Positions 46,025-55,043 of a DNA stretch of 64,000 nucleotides are shown piece by piece; position 1 is the stretch's first letter; the number at the start of each line of letters is the position of its first letter. The position numbers were made by a program, and so were the translations under genes. Under the pieces are notes generated by a model, which was given only the letters and a program-made list of their open reading frames with translations, was not told the DNA's origin and made no database searches. The stretch lies in NCBI GenBank assembly GCA_032871835.1, contig CM065296.1, positions 14,896,001 through 14,960,000 on the forward strand, read 5' to 3'. Source of the stretch: Dipteronia dyeriana. Lineage: Eukaryota; Streptophyta; Magnoliopsida; Sapindales; Sapindaceae.

Positions 46025-46026
<2 letters not shown>
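45899..46026. mobile_element. Short foldback element with 22-bp terminal inverted repeats
   Basis: TGGTGTTCACATGAGTATAC at 45901-45920 is the inverted partner of 46004-46025 (GTGTACACTCATGTGAACACC), differing at one or two positions. The whole 128-bp unit is set into a (TA)n run, so TA is the likely target. No coding capacity; a MITE by structure. Confidence 0.7.
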
Positions 46027-46070
<44 letters not shown>

Positions 46071-46080
46071 AAAAAGTTGC

Positions 46081-46464
46081 TCTTTTAATAGATCCTTTAT
46101 TTTAATTTCGGTAAGAATTTTGATAAAACCTCATTCATTTTATTGAATTTTGATCTGATTTTTTATTTTTAAGATGATCAATAATTGATATGTTCAATAA
46201 AATCTACATAGGAATAAAATTTGAGAATTTTTCAAATACTATAACTTTTTTTCTTGAATTTATTTATATCTCGTCAATTTTTTGATGCTTTCATATTTAA
46301 CAAAATTGAGATAAATAGTTATAATGTTTGAAAAATTCTTAAATTCTTAATTTTTATTGATAAATAGATTATATTAAACTTATCATTCATAAAAATATAT
46401 AGATCAAAATATAAAAGTCGATGTGATTTCATTAATTTCTTTACCGAAATTAAAATAAGAGATC

Positions 46465-46470
<6 letters not shown>
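46081..46470. mobile_element. Foldback MITE of about 390 bp
   Basis: The left end (GATCCTTTATTTTAATTTCGGTAA) is mirrored by the right end (TTACCGAAATTAAAATAAGAGATCC), and the mirror symmetry continues inwards for roughly 150 bp with decay (TTTTGATCTGA, GATAA/TTATC and TTCAATAAAATCTA words). It lies between (TA)n runs. A half-length relative is at 46755-46880. Confidence 0.7.
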
Positions 46471-46506
<36 letters not shown>

Positions 46507-46509
<3 letters not shown>

Positions 46510-46730
46510 AATTTTCAAGTCTGTGTGCATGATATAAATTTATCGGTGTGTTGGATGTGAATCATTAGATTTATACAATTTTACTCAAAGTGCATGTACT
46601 TATTAAAATTTCTCTATAATCAATGATCCACATATAACGAATGATCCACATATAACGCATTGATCTAAATTATATTAGTACGCACTGATCTAAGTTATAT
46701 TAGTACGCATCGATGAGAAACGGATTGATA
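46507..46730 (+). mobile_element. MITE-like element X, copy 2
   Basis: Same family as 45636-45812 (inverted) and 52450-52624 (same orientation). It has an internal partial duplication, ATGATCCACATATAACG repeated at 46622 and 46643, and three ACTGATCTAA-type repeats near its right end. Confidence 0.6.
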
Positions 46731-46754
46731 TATATATATATATATATGAACTTT

Positions 46755-46880
46755 CAAGTGAGATTCCTTACTTTAACTTCGATAAGTACATTGATGAAAT
46801 CATGTTGATTTCTCTGAATTTTGATCTGAATTTTATATAGATGATAAGTTTAATAAAATCTACTTATAAATAAAATTTAA
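46755..46880 (+). repeat. Half copy of the 390-bp foldback MITE
   Basis: GAGATTCCTTACTTTAACTTCGATAAG and the following GATGAAATCA...TTTTGATCTGA...AAAATCTACTTAT match one arm of the element at 46081-46470. The other arm is missing. 46881-47104 is AT-rich without identifiable content. Confidence 0.55.
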
Positions 46881-47104
46881 TACGCATATATTGTGTTTTA
46901 GCATTTTAACTATTTGTAACAATTTGTTGTCAAAATTGAGTGAAATATAAATATCCTTTTGTTGTTCAAAGTAAGTGCAATTAAAGTGCTTTTATAGAAT
47001 GCATTTTATTAAAAAAGATAAATAAATAAAAATCTCGACAATCAAACAAAATTATAAAAACTCCATACCATAAAGGTTTTAAATAAAAAATCAACGGTTA
47101 GCAG

Positions 47105-47178
47105 TGGTCCCGGCGGGGCTCGAACCCGCGACCTTCGGCTCATAAGACCAACGCTCTAACCAACTGAGCTACGGGACC
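47105..47178 (-). tRNA. tRNA-Ile, anticodon TAT, no intron
   Basis: The minus strand folds into a complete 74-nt cloverleaf: acceptor GGTCCCG/CGGGACC, D arm GCTC/GAGC with AGTTGGTTA loop, anticodon stem TTGGT/GCCGA with loop CTTATGA, T arm GCGGG/CCCGC with loop TTCGAGC, and discriminator A. The loop reads C-T-[TAT]-G-A, giving Ile(UAU). The internal promoter boxes TAGCTCAGTTGG and GGTTCGAGCCC fit the A and B box consensus. A T6 run 15-25 bases downstream on the minus strand suits Pol III termination. The amino-acid identity rests on the anticodon alone. Confidence 0.88.
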
Positions 47179-47591
47179 TTGCGTTTGTTTAAGCCTTTCT
47201 TATATTATTTAATCAATCTTTGTACACGAAAACATATAAAGACTGGTCGGAAAAAAAAAAAAAGTCTTTCTGGCTCACCTCTCACAGTCTCACACAGTGT
47301 GTAATACACCACCGCTCTCTCTTCATACTTTCACTTGCAAATACAAATTTCTTATATTTTTTAATCTCCATCTTCAACACCAATCTTGTTCGCTCTCTCA
47401 ACTCTTCATCTTCATCCATTTTTCTCGCGCTTCAATTCGACCCCATTTTCGTTCCTTTCAAAAAAAAAAAAACCCAAAGAAAAAAATATCCAAACGCAAA
47501 ACCCTAAGTTGCCGACCCCGAAAGCGGCCGTCGCAATTAGAAGCGATTTCGGGCTCTGATTAGAGTTCGAAATCTGGGTTTTTCGAGTTAG
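47179..47591 (+). promoter_or_regulatory. SPT16 promoter and first 5'UTR exon
   Basis: 47270-47460 is rich in CT (CTCTC runs at 47312-47322 and 47392-47398), typical of plant core promoters and 5' leaders of housekeeping genes; ends in the donor GAGTTAG/GTAAAG at 47591/47592. The Pol III gene on the opposite strand ends only 40 bases upstream of this region. The transcription start cannot be fixed. Confidence 0.5.
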
Positions 47592-48421
47592 GTAAAGTAA
47601 TTTATTATTATTATTTTTTTAAAGTGTTTGTGAGAAATCTTTGTTTTGTTAGAAACCCTAACCCTAGTTTTGTTCTTTATGTGTAGTTCGTGAAAGACAA
47701 CGAGATAAGGCTCTGCGAATTGGGATTTTTTGTGTTCCGTGGATTGTCCAAAGTTTTAGTGTTGAAGAGTAAGCAAATTTTTGTATTCTTTGATTTTAAT
47801 TGCCATTGAAGTGATTCTGAACTCTTAACTTGATTAGATTTGAATATTTATTACAGGCTATTTGTTTCAAAAACTTTAATCCTAGTTGAGGAGTACATGT
47901 CTAGAGTGAGAAATTTAAATTTGTTTTCTTCTAGTTATTTGGATTAGGTATTTTTTTTATGTAATTATGAATTATGGAACCCTAATTTTACTTTTAAAGT
48001 TAATCTTTCTTGATACTGTAACTTTACGTTTTCTGTTTTCTTGGGTGACAAAGTAGAGTACAAACCTTACCTCGAATTGAACTTGAAATTTCAATTCTTT
48101 TTTGCGATAGTGAGTGATAGGGTCACCTTATAGTTGCTTTATGTCTTTTACTTGAAACCCTGAACATAGTTTACTCTCTTTAGAAGAATGATTTGCAAAT
48201 CTTAATTTTCTGCAGCTAATTCTGTAACTTATGTGTTCCCTGCTTTGCCTTTTGGCTTGGAGATAAAATACATTATATCCGAAAATATTGTGTGTTCAAG
48301 TAATTTTAGGATGCTAAACAAAATAGTAATGAATGACAAGCCTTGCCTTGGGCTAAATTAATTTACAATGGTTGCGTGTTCTTGTTTTACCATTATTTAC
48401 TTCTTGTATTCTTGTGTACAG
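47592..48421 (+). other. 5'UTR intron of SPT16
   Basis: Donor GTAAAG at 47592 and acceptor TTGTGTACAG ending at 48421, 31 bases before the ATG. A T-rich body fits a plant leader intron. An additional small exon between about 47688 and 47769 (acceptor TGTGTAG, donor GAAGA/GTAAGC) is possible and would split it in two. cDNA is needed to choose. Confidence 0.6.
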
Positions 48422-48452
48422 ACTAGCAGCGGAACCAGTGAGGTTTAGTTAA

Positions 48453-51400
48453 ATGGCTGAAAATCGAAATGGAAATGCCCAACTAGCAAACGGAACTGGA
48501 ACAGGAAATCCTTATTCTATTAATTTGGAGACCTTTAGCACAAGATTGAAAGTCTTTTATTCACACTGGAAGGAAAACAAATCTGATCTCTGGGGTTCTA
48601 CTGATGTCCTTGCAGTAGCAACACCTCCAGCTTCAGAGGATCTACGGTATCTGAAATCATCAGCTCTGAACATATGGTTACTTGGTTATGAGTTCCCAGA
48701 GACCATAATGGTTTTCACGAAGAAGCAGATCCACTTCTTGTGTAGCCAGAAGAAGGCCTCCCTGCTTGGAGTTGTGAAGAAATCTGCAATGGATGCTGTG
48801 GGTGTCGGTGTTGTGCTCCATGTCAAGGCTAAGACTGATGATGGTACTGGGTTGATGGATGGTATATTCAGTGCTGTGTGTACTCTGTCAAAGGCAGATG
48901 GCAATGATAATCCTATTGTTGGATACATATCAAGAGAGACTCCTGAAGGGAAGCTTTTGGAGACATGGGATGATAGACTAAAGAATACAGGTTTTCAGCT
49001 TAGTGATGTAACCAATGGGTTGTCTGACCTGTTTGCTGTCAAGGACCAAGATGAGATAATGAATGTCAAGAAAGCTGGTTATTTAACCTACAGCGTGATG
49101 AACAAAATTGTGGTTCCGAAGCTTGAGAATGTAATTGATGAGGAAAAGAAAATAAGTCATTCTTCATTGATGGATGAGACAGAAAAGGCGATACTGGAAC
49201 CTACTAAAGCCGGTGTAAAATTGAAGGCTGAGAATGTTGATATATGCTACCCTCCCGTATTTCAAAGTGGGGGCGAATTTGATCTCAAACCTAGTGCTGC
49301 CAGCAACGATGAGTTACTATATTATGAATCTGGAAGTGTTGTCATATGTGCTGTTGGTTCCCGGTATAACAGTTACTGCTCAAATATTGCCAGATCTTTC
49401 TTGATTGATGCCACTCCCTTGCAGAGCAAGGCCTATGAGGCTCTTTCGAAAGCCCATGAAGCAGCTATCAGTGCTTTGAAGCCTGGGAACAAGGTCAGTG
49501 CTGCTTATCAAGCAGCCCTTTCAGTGGTTGAGAAAGATGCACCTGATTTAGTCCCAAATTTGACAAAAAATGCTGGCACAGGCATCGGCCTCGAGTTCCG
49601 TGAGTCAGGCTTGATTCTGAATGCCAAGAATGATAGAGTGGTGATAGCAAAAATGATTTTTAACGTGTCAATTGGATTCCACAACTTGCAGAACCAGACC
49701 AATAATCCAAAGAAGCAGACTTTTTCTCTGCTACTTGCTGACACAGTTATTGTGGGTGACAAAAGTCCAGAAGTGGTGACTTCTAAGAGCTCTAAAGCTG
49801 TTAAGGATGTAGCCTACTCATTTAATGAGGACGAGGAAGAAGAAGAGCAACCTAAAGCGAAAGCTGAGGCTAACGGCACAGAGGCCTTCCCATCAAAGAC
49901 AACACTCAGGTCTGATAATCACGAGATTTCAAAGGAAGAGCTTCGGAGGCAGCATCAAGCAGAACTTGCCCGTCAGAAGAATGAAGAAACTGCTAGGAGA
50001 CTTGCTGGCGGAGGAAACGGGGCTGGGGATAATCGTTCTTCTGCTAGAACGACAACTGATTTGATTGCCTATAAGAATGTCAATGATCTCCCCCCACCAA
50101 AAGCTATGATGATTCAGATTGATCAGAAGAATGAGGCTGTTCTCTTGCCTATTTATGGAATTATGGTTCCTTTTCATGTGGCTACCATAAGGACAGTTTC
50201 CAGCCAGCAAGACACCAATCGGAATTGCTATATGCGCATAATATTTAATGTCCCTGGGACCCCATTCAGTCCTCATGACACAAACTCAATGAAACACCAA
50301 GGGGCTATATATCTTAAGGAGGTGTCTTTTCGATCTAAGGATCCAAGGCACATTAGTGAAGTGGTAGGGGTGATTAAAACACTTCGTCGTCAAGTTATGG
50401 CCAGGGAGTCTGAAAGAGCTGAGAGGGCAACTCTGGTTACTCAGGAGAAACTCCAACTTGCTGGTAACAGATTCAAGCCGATAAAGTTGCATGATCTTTG
50501 GATCAGACCTGTTTTCGGAGGCAGGGGAAGGAAGATTCCTGGTACACTTGAAGCTCATGTGAATGGATTCCGATATTCTACCACTAGACCAGAAGAGAGG
50601 GTAGAAGTTATGTTTGGCAACTTAAAGCATGCTTTTTTCCAGCCTGCAGAGAAGGAGATGATCACTCTCGTCCACTTCCATCTGCACAATCACATAATGG
50701 TGGGGAATAAGAAAACGAAAGATGTGCAGTTTTATGTTGAGGTGATGGACGTGGTCCAGACTTTAGGGGGTGGGAAGAGGTCTGCCTATGACCCAGACGA
50801 GATTGAAGAAGAACAAAGGGAGAGGAACAGAAAGAACAAGATCAACATGGATTTTCAGAGCTTTGTGAATCGAGTTAATGATCTTTGGGGGCAGCCCCAA
50901 TTCAGTGAGCTTGACCTCGAATTTGATCAGCCATTGAGAGATCTTGGCTTCCATGGAGTGCCTTATAAGTCTTCTGCTTTCATTGTTCCAACTTCAAGCT
51001 GCCTGGTTGAGCTGGTTGAGATACCTTTCCTTGTTGTCACCCTGAGTGAAATTGAGATTGTGAACCTGGAGAGAGTGGGTCTTGGACAGAAAAATTTTGA
51101 CATGACCATTGTTTTCAAGGATTTCAAGCGGGATGTCCTGAGAATTGATTCTATCCCTTCATCATCGCTTGACGGCATCAAGGAGTGGTTCGACACTACA
51201 GATATCAAGTATTACGAGAGTAAGTTGAATCTGAATTGGCGTCAGATACTGAAGACAATCCTCGATGACCCACAGAGCTTTATAGATGATGGGGGTTGGG
51301 AATTCTTAAATTTGGAAGCTAGCGATTCAGAGTCCGATAACTCGCAGGAATCAGACCAGGGTTATGAACCATCAGATATGGAGGAAGAGTCCGTTTCCGA

Positions 51401-51638
51401 AGAGGAAGATTCTGACAGTGAGTCATTGGTGGAGTCCGAGGAGGAAGAGGAAGATGATTCAGAGGAAGAAAATGGGAAGACTTGGGAGGAGTTGGAGAGG
51501 GAAGCCAGCAATGCAGACAAGGAAAAGGGGGTCGAGTCAGACAGCGAGGAGGAGAGGAAGAGAAGGAAGATGAAGGCTTATGGAAAATCACGAGCCCCTC
51601 CTAGTAGCGGTTTCCCCAAACGTAATAAGTTGAGATAG
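48453..51638 (+). CDS. SPT16: FACT complex subunit SPT16 (histone chaperone), intronless coding region
   Basis: 1061 residues, full length for plant SPT16. Domains: N-terminal lobe (about 22-185, with LGYEFPETIMVF), aminopeptidase-like M24 fold without protease function (about 200-440, with ELLYYESGSVVICAVGSRYN), acidic linker EDEEEEEQ near 458, middle domain (about 550-700, from MIQIDQKNEAVLLPIYGIMVPFH), a PH-like histone-binding domain (about 820-915), a strongly acidic tail (about 956-1040) and a basic end KSRAPPSSGFPKRNKLR. Known: with SSRP1 it forms FACT, which dismantles and rebuilds nucleosomes during transcription and replication in the nucleus; the acidic tail binds H2A-H2B. The start is the first ATG after the leader intron. 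No damage seen. Confidence 0.97.
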   Translation: MAENRNGNAQLANGTGTGNPYSINLETFSTRLKVFYSHWKENKSDLWGSTDVLAVATPPASEDLRYLKSSALNIWLLGYEFPETIMVFTKKQIHFLCSQKKASLLGVVKKSAMDAVGVGVVLHVKAKTDDGTGLMDGIFSAVCTLSKADGNDNPIVGYISRETPEGKLLETWDDRLKNTGFQLSDVTNGLSDLFAVKDQDEIMNVKKAGYLTYSVMNKIVVPKLENVIDEEKKISHSSLMDETEKAILEPTKAGVKLKAENVDICYPPVFQSGGEFDLKPSAASNDELLYYESGSVVICAVGSRYNSYCSNIARSFLIDATPLQSKAYEALSKAHEAAISALKPGNKVSAAYQAALSVVEKDAPDLVPNLTKNAGTGIGLEFRESGLILNAKNDRVVIAKMIFNVSIGFHNLQNQTNNPKKQTFSLLLADTVIVGDKSPEVVTSKSSKAVKDVAYSFNEDEEEEEQPKAKAEANGTEAFPSKTTLRSDNHEISKEELRRQHQAELARQKNEETARRLAGGGNGAGDNRSSARTTTDLIAYKNVNDLPPPKAMMIQIDQKNEAVLLPIYGIMVPFHVATIRTVSSQQDTNRNCYMRIIFNVPGTPFSPHDTNSMKHQGAIYLKEVSFRSKDPRHISEVVGVIKTLRRQVMARESERAERATLVTQEKLQLAGNRFKPIKLHDLWIRPVFGGRGRKIPGTLEAHVNGFRYSTTRPEERVEVMFGNLKHAFFQPAEKEMITLVHFHLHNHIMVGNKKTKDVQFYVEVMDVVQTLGGGKRSAYDPDEIEEEQRERNRKNKINMDFQSFVNRVNDLWGQPQFSELDLEFDQPLRDLGFHGVPYKSSAFIVPTSSCLVELVEIPFLVVTLSEIEIVNLERVGLGQKNFDMTIVFKDFKRDVLRIDSIPSSSLDGIKEWFDTTDIKYYESKLNLNWRQILKTILDDPQSFIDDGGWEFLNLEASDSESDNSQESDQGYEPSDMEEESVSEEEDSDSESLVESEEEEEDDSEEENGKTWEELEREASNADKEKGVESDSEEERKRRKMKAYGKSRAPPSSGFPKRNKLR

Positions 51639-52225
51639 ATGCTGTATCGGAAAAATCTTTATTTACTTTTCCATTATGGGGTTATCGGTAGCAGCTACTT
51701 TAGAAAATGCAGTGTTCTAACTTAGATTGGGGTAATTTTCATTGCGTAGTAGATAGTAGCTAGTAGTTAGTTGGGGTTGGGATATCTGCCTGTCTATCCT
51801 GTGTTTTGGGGAACTCAATTGCGTTGCCTGGAAAACAAGATTTTTTGGATGTAAATTGGTGGCAGTGGCATTAGACATTAGTTTTTGTTTTTGTTTTAGT
51901 TTTAATTTTACTTTTAATTTTAATTTTAGTTTTAGTTTTAGTTTGTACTTCTGTTTCTGTTATCAGATTCAACTGGTTAAATCTAATATCTAGATGATGG
52001 ATGTAGAATTTCTTTTCTCCAATCGCTTGCCGGTTATATATGTATTTTATATTTTGACCTAAGATGCAATTGATTGTTGAATGAAACAGGCTGAGAAGGT
52101 TTTTGATATAAGGCCACCTGTATTGGATTATCAGGGATGTTGCAATTTTCTACACAGGTTGAATCGACATCAAATTCGTTGAGATGGGGTTTTGCTTTTA
52201 GATGCCAATCAAAGGCTACTTCAAC
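51639..52225 (+). other. SPT16 3'UTR and flank
   Basis: No gene. 51884-51952 is a (TTTTAG/TTTTAAT)n run of about 11 degenerate hexamer units. GTTTCTGTTATCAG and ATGTAAATTG-type elements near 51850 may belong to the 3' end of the transcript. It is not a telomere repeat (TTTAGGG). Confidence 0.5.
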
Positions 52226-52233
52226 TTTGTATG
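52226..52233. repeat. Target-site duplication of hAT-type MITE, left copy
   Basis: TTTGTATG, identical to 52923-52930. Eight bases is the hAT-superfamily length. Confidence 0.85.
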
Positions 52234-52449
52234 TAGGGATGGGCATCGGACAAATGGGGATGGATATAGGTATCACCATTCTCATTTCTATTTCCATTTT
52301 TAAAACCTTTCCCCATCCCTCCGTATTTTCCCAAGCAGGGAAATGCTTGGGAAAATACGGATAGGAGAGTTTTTGGGGGAGATATTGCCATTTTTTTATT
52401 TTCCCTATTTTTTTTTATGTTTACTTATTTCCTCCATTCTTCCGTTTCT

Positions 52450-52622
52450 CAATTCAAATCAGTGTGTATTAATATAACTTCATCAGCGCGTTGGATGTGG
52501 ACAACCATTAGATTTATATATTTTGATTCAAATTGTATGTACTTATCAAAGATTCTTCATAATCAGTGATCCACATATAACGTACTGATATAAGTTATAT
52601 CAGTTCGTATTGATGAGAAAAT

Positions 52623-52624
<2 letters not shown>
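52450..52624 (+). mobile_element. MITE-like element X, copy 3, nested in the hAT-type element
   Basis: Aligns with 46507-46730: CGCGTTGGATGTGGACAACCATTAGATTTATA, ATCAGTGATCCACATATAACG and TTGATGAGAAA are shared. It ends at the (CT)n run, as the other copies end at (TA)n runs. Confidence 0.6.

Positions 52625-52684
<60 letters not shown>
52625..52684. repeat. (CT)n(TA)n compound microsatellite
   Basis: About 46 bp of CT dinucleotides followed by about 14 bp of AT dinucleotides. Confidence 0.95.
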
Positions 52685-52685
<1 letters not shown>

Positions 52686-53253
52686 AATACTTAGTAAATT
52701 GAGGTTAAAAAATAGAAAGAATAAAAAAATATTTAGATATATATAAAAGGATTGGGGAAAATGGAGGAACTTCTCCATCCCCATCCCCGTTTTAATCTGG
52801 GGAAGAAAATCATCCCCATCCTCACCCATTTCTCTATTTTTTTTTTTTAAATTCCTTCCAAATGGGGATGGGAAAGTGGAAATTTGGAAATTTGGGTATC
52901 CGGGGATAAATGCCCATCCGTATTTGTATGTCAATTTGTGACTGCTTGATGATCATTTCAATTTTTTCAGTTGGAAAATGGTAGGTACTCTGATTTCTGT
53001 CTGTATGTTGAACTAAGTCTAGCTTTAGGTATTCATGCATGCATGTAAGTGTATGATAGTATCATGTTTTTTTTAAAGTAAAATGTTTGAAAGTTGATAG
53101 AAAATTATGAGAATGGTTTTGCATTTTACAAGAGTCCATAATTTAAAAGCTGCAATGGCGTAGTTAAATGATTCTCTTTTTGGGGTGAGAAATGAGAATG
53201 TGATTCTGATAATGTTGTGTTTTTTTGGCAATGACAATGGTGCAGCTGTCTCG

Positions 53254-53362
53254 ATAGTTTTAAGAACTTGAAGCGTGATGGATTAAATCTGAATTGGCGG
53301 CCTACACTAAAAACTATATAAACATTGAAGCAAGTGATTCAAAATCCCATCACTCACTGGAT
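53254..53362 (+). pseudogene. Fragment resembling the 3' end of SPT16
   Basis: Three blocks match SPT16 in order and orientation: AGTTTTAAGAACTTGAAGCG (compare 51112-51131), TTAAATCTGAATTGGCGGCC (compare 51227-51246) and GAAGCAAGTGATTCAAAATC (compare 51316-51335). In translation this is FK-LKRD, LNLNWR and EASDS. Two stretches between them, about 90 and 45 bases in SPT16, are absent, and the frame is not kept. TGGTGCAG just before it looks like a splice acceptor. It is a relic of a partial duplication or of a retroposed copy. Confidence 0.6.
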
Positions 53363-54185
53363 TGATTGCTCTGGATTTATATTCATGTAATGGATGCTTG
53401 GTGATGGAACTAGTTAAATTATGAGAAAGGTTTTGCAGTTCTCTGTTACTTGTTTTCACTTTCATTGCCACTCTACATTCAATTACTTACATCATATCCT
53501 TGCCTTTATTATATGCAAGTTGTATTCAGATTAATTGTGTGTTATTATGTTTGGACTGCAATTACTTATTAGTTTGTCATTAAGACCGAGTTCCCAAGAG
53601 GAAAGGGAGGAAAGGGAGAGTATCCAATGGAGGTTTTGGGGTAAATTTCACCCCAAATGAGGGATAGGAATGAAGAGAAATTCACCCCAAATCTATAGGG
53701 GATGGGGATTCACATATCCTCAAACTTTTTATTTATTTTTTAATTATTTGAATATTCTATCATAAAATTATTTGCATATTTGAAAATTGGATTAAATGGG
53801 AAAAACAAGAAAAATGGGATCAAACAAGAGATTGGATGAAATAGGGGAAATGGAAAGGGGATGGGATAGGAAAAGGGGTATGGAGACACCTGAGGAGGAT
53901 GCAATTAGCGATTTGCTAAATTCAATCGCCCTATTTGTCAGTCGCTCGGTTTCTAGGTGGCATGTGGCGTTTTTTATTTTCAAGGTAATAGCTCATTTAA
54001 GTATAATATAATACCAGTTTTGTATTTGAATGTATTTATGTTTAACAGTTTCTTTTGACAATCCAATTTTTTTTTTTTTTTTAAACATCATTTCTAAAGA
54101 CATTTCATTCTTAAAATTTAAAATTTTAAAAAATTCTAAATACACTTCCTTTTGTTCCAAGATTATCTTTTTTATCTTTTGACAA
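53363..54185. other. Intergenic spacer, no gene seen
   Basis: 53590-53890 is a purine-rich, GGGG/CCCC-punctuated stretch with a short inverted repeat (TTTGGGGTAAATTTCACCCCAAA, 53635-53657) that may be another MITE, but I could not match its ends. An open frame at 53796-54011 has no codon or domain support. T-run at 54067-54083. Confidence 0.45.
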
Positions 54186-54976
54186 TGTTATTAGTAAAAT
54201 CTGGAAGAACGCCACGACGCCGAAAGTAAACCAGACTTAGCCAACCTAAGTTAACTAAAGATGACCTCACAACACCTGGTTGAGGTCACCTAGACGATCG
54301 GATGAAGATAACTCAACTAAAGTGGTAGGATTGACCAGATGAAGTTAATCCAGTAGGGGATATCGAGATGAGTAGGTTAAATCATCTAATCAGGATCAAA
54401 TCAAATGTCGGGGCAAATAAGTTCTGGTCGGGTTTGATAGATGATCAGCTGAACGACACGTGGACAGCGTTGAATTCAATGCAACCACAACTCGAATACG
54501 CAAAGAATGAGTCTTGTTCAAATAAGATATCTCAAAGCACATTTTGATAAGGAAATAAACCTCCCTATAGATAATAAAGTCCGGATTAGGCAAAAGCTCT
54601 AATGCATACAAAATACAGAAGAATAAAACGGCTCTAACAAGTTAGAGTCTCATTAAACTCAACAACTTTTCTTACTTGTACACCAAGAATTAGGATTCTA
54701 TGTATGTATAAATAGACTCTAAAAACACCCATAAAAGGGTTGCCGATAGTAATAGCAACGAGAGCGAGACAGAGTGCGTATACAACACGTTCATGGTGAA
54801 GATTCTTTCCTTGCCATTTTCGACAACCGTGGTTTTTTCCTCTTCTTGAGTTTTTCACTTAAAATCTTGTGTTTGCACTTTTTTTTTCTCTTTTCGTTTT
54901 ATTTCTTGATTATTGATTTATATTATTTTGTTGGACGCGTGGCTGAATTTACATAATCCAGAAATTACCGTCAACA
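54186..54976 (+). repeat. 5' LTR of the Ty3/gypsy element
   Basis: TGTTATTAG at 54186 to CGTCAACA at 54976, 791 bp. The right end is fixed by the primer site and the left end by the TG rule only. A TATA box TATAAATAG stands at 54707-54715, and T-rich sequence follows. Confidence 0.65.
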
Positions 54977-54978
54977 AT

Positions 54979-54997
54979 TGGCGCTAGAAGGCGGGAC
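54979..54997 (+). other. Primer-binding site of the Ty3/gypsy element
   Basis: TGGCGCTAGAAGGCGGGAC, two bases after the LTR end. Confidence 0.75.
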
Positions 54998-55043
54998 AGT
55001 GTAACTATCATTAACTACTGTCAAAAACTTGTAAAACAGTAAC

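Larger units (their letters stand above)
52234..52922. mobile_element. Non-autonomous hAT-type element, 689 bp
   Basis: Terminal inverted repeats TAGGGATGGGCAT and TACGGATGGGCAT (12 of 13 identical), 8-bp target duplications, and subterminal GGGGATGG/CCATCCCC words in both arms (52249-52335 and 52757-52900), all typical of plant hAT MITEs. It has no transposase. It carries element X copy 3 (52450-52624) and a (CT)n(TA)n microsatellite, which were probably added after insertion. Confidence 0.88.

Noticed and set aside
45799..46071. Open frame rich in Tyr-Ile repeats
   Set aside because: It is the translation of (TA)n microsatellites around a foldback element.
47105..47178. tRNA-Met reading of the CATAA triplet seen on the plus strand
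   Set aside because: The cloverleaf forms only on the minus strand, where the loop reads CTTATGA with anticodon TAT. The plus-strand CAT is not in an anticodon position.
47105..47178. Absence of an intron in the Ile(UAU) tRNA gene as an anomaly
   Set aside because: In plants nuclear tRNA introns are largely confined to tRNA-Tyr and elongator tRNA-Met, so an intronless gene is expected.
48686..51591. Minus-strand frames within SPT16
   Set aside because: Antisense shadows of a long, codon-biased coding region; none has a domain or homologue pattern.
51884..51952. Telomere-like repeat (TTTTAG)n
   Set aside because: The unit is not TTTAGGG, lacks G clusters and degenerates into TTTTAAT; it is a simple T-rich microsatellite in the SPT16 3' flank.
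53796..54011. Possible small gene in the spacer after SPT16
   Set aside because: Purine-rich low-complexity translation without a domain, leader or splice context.
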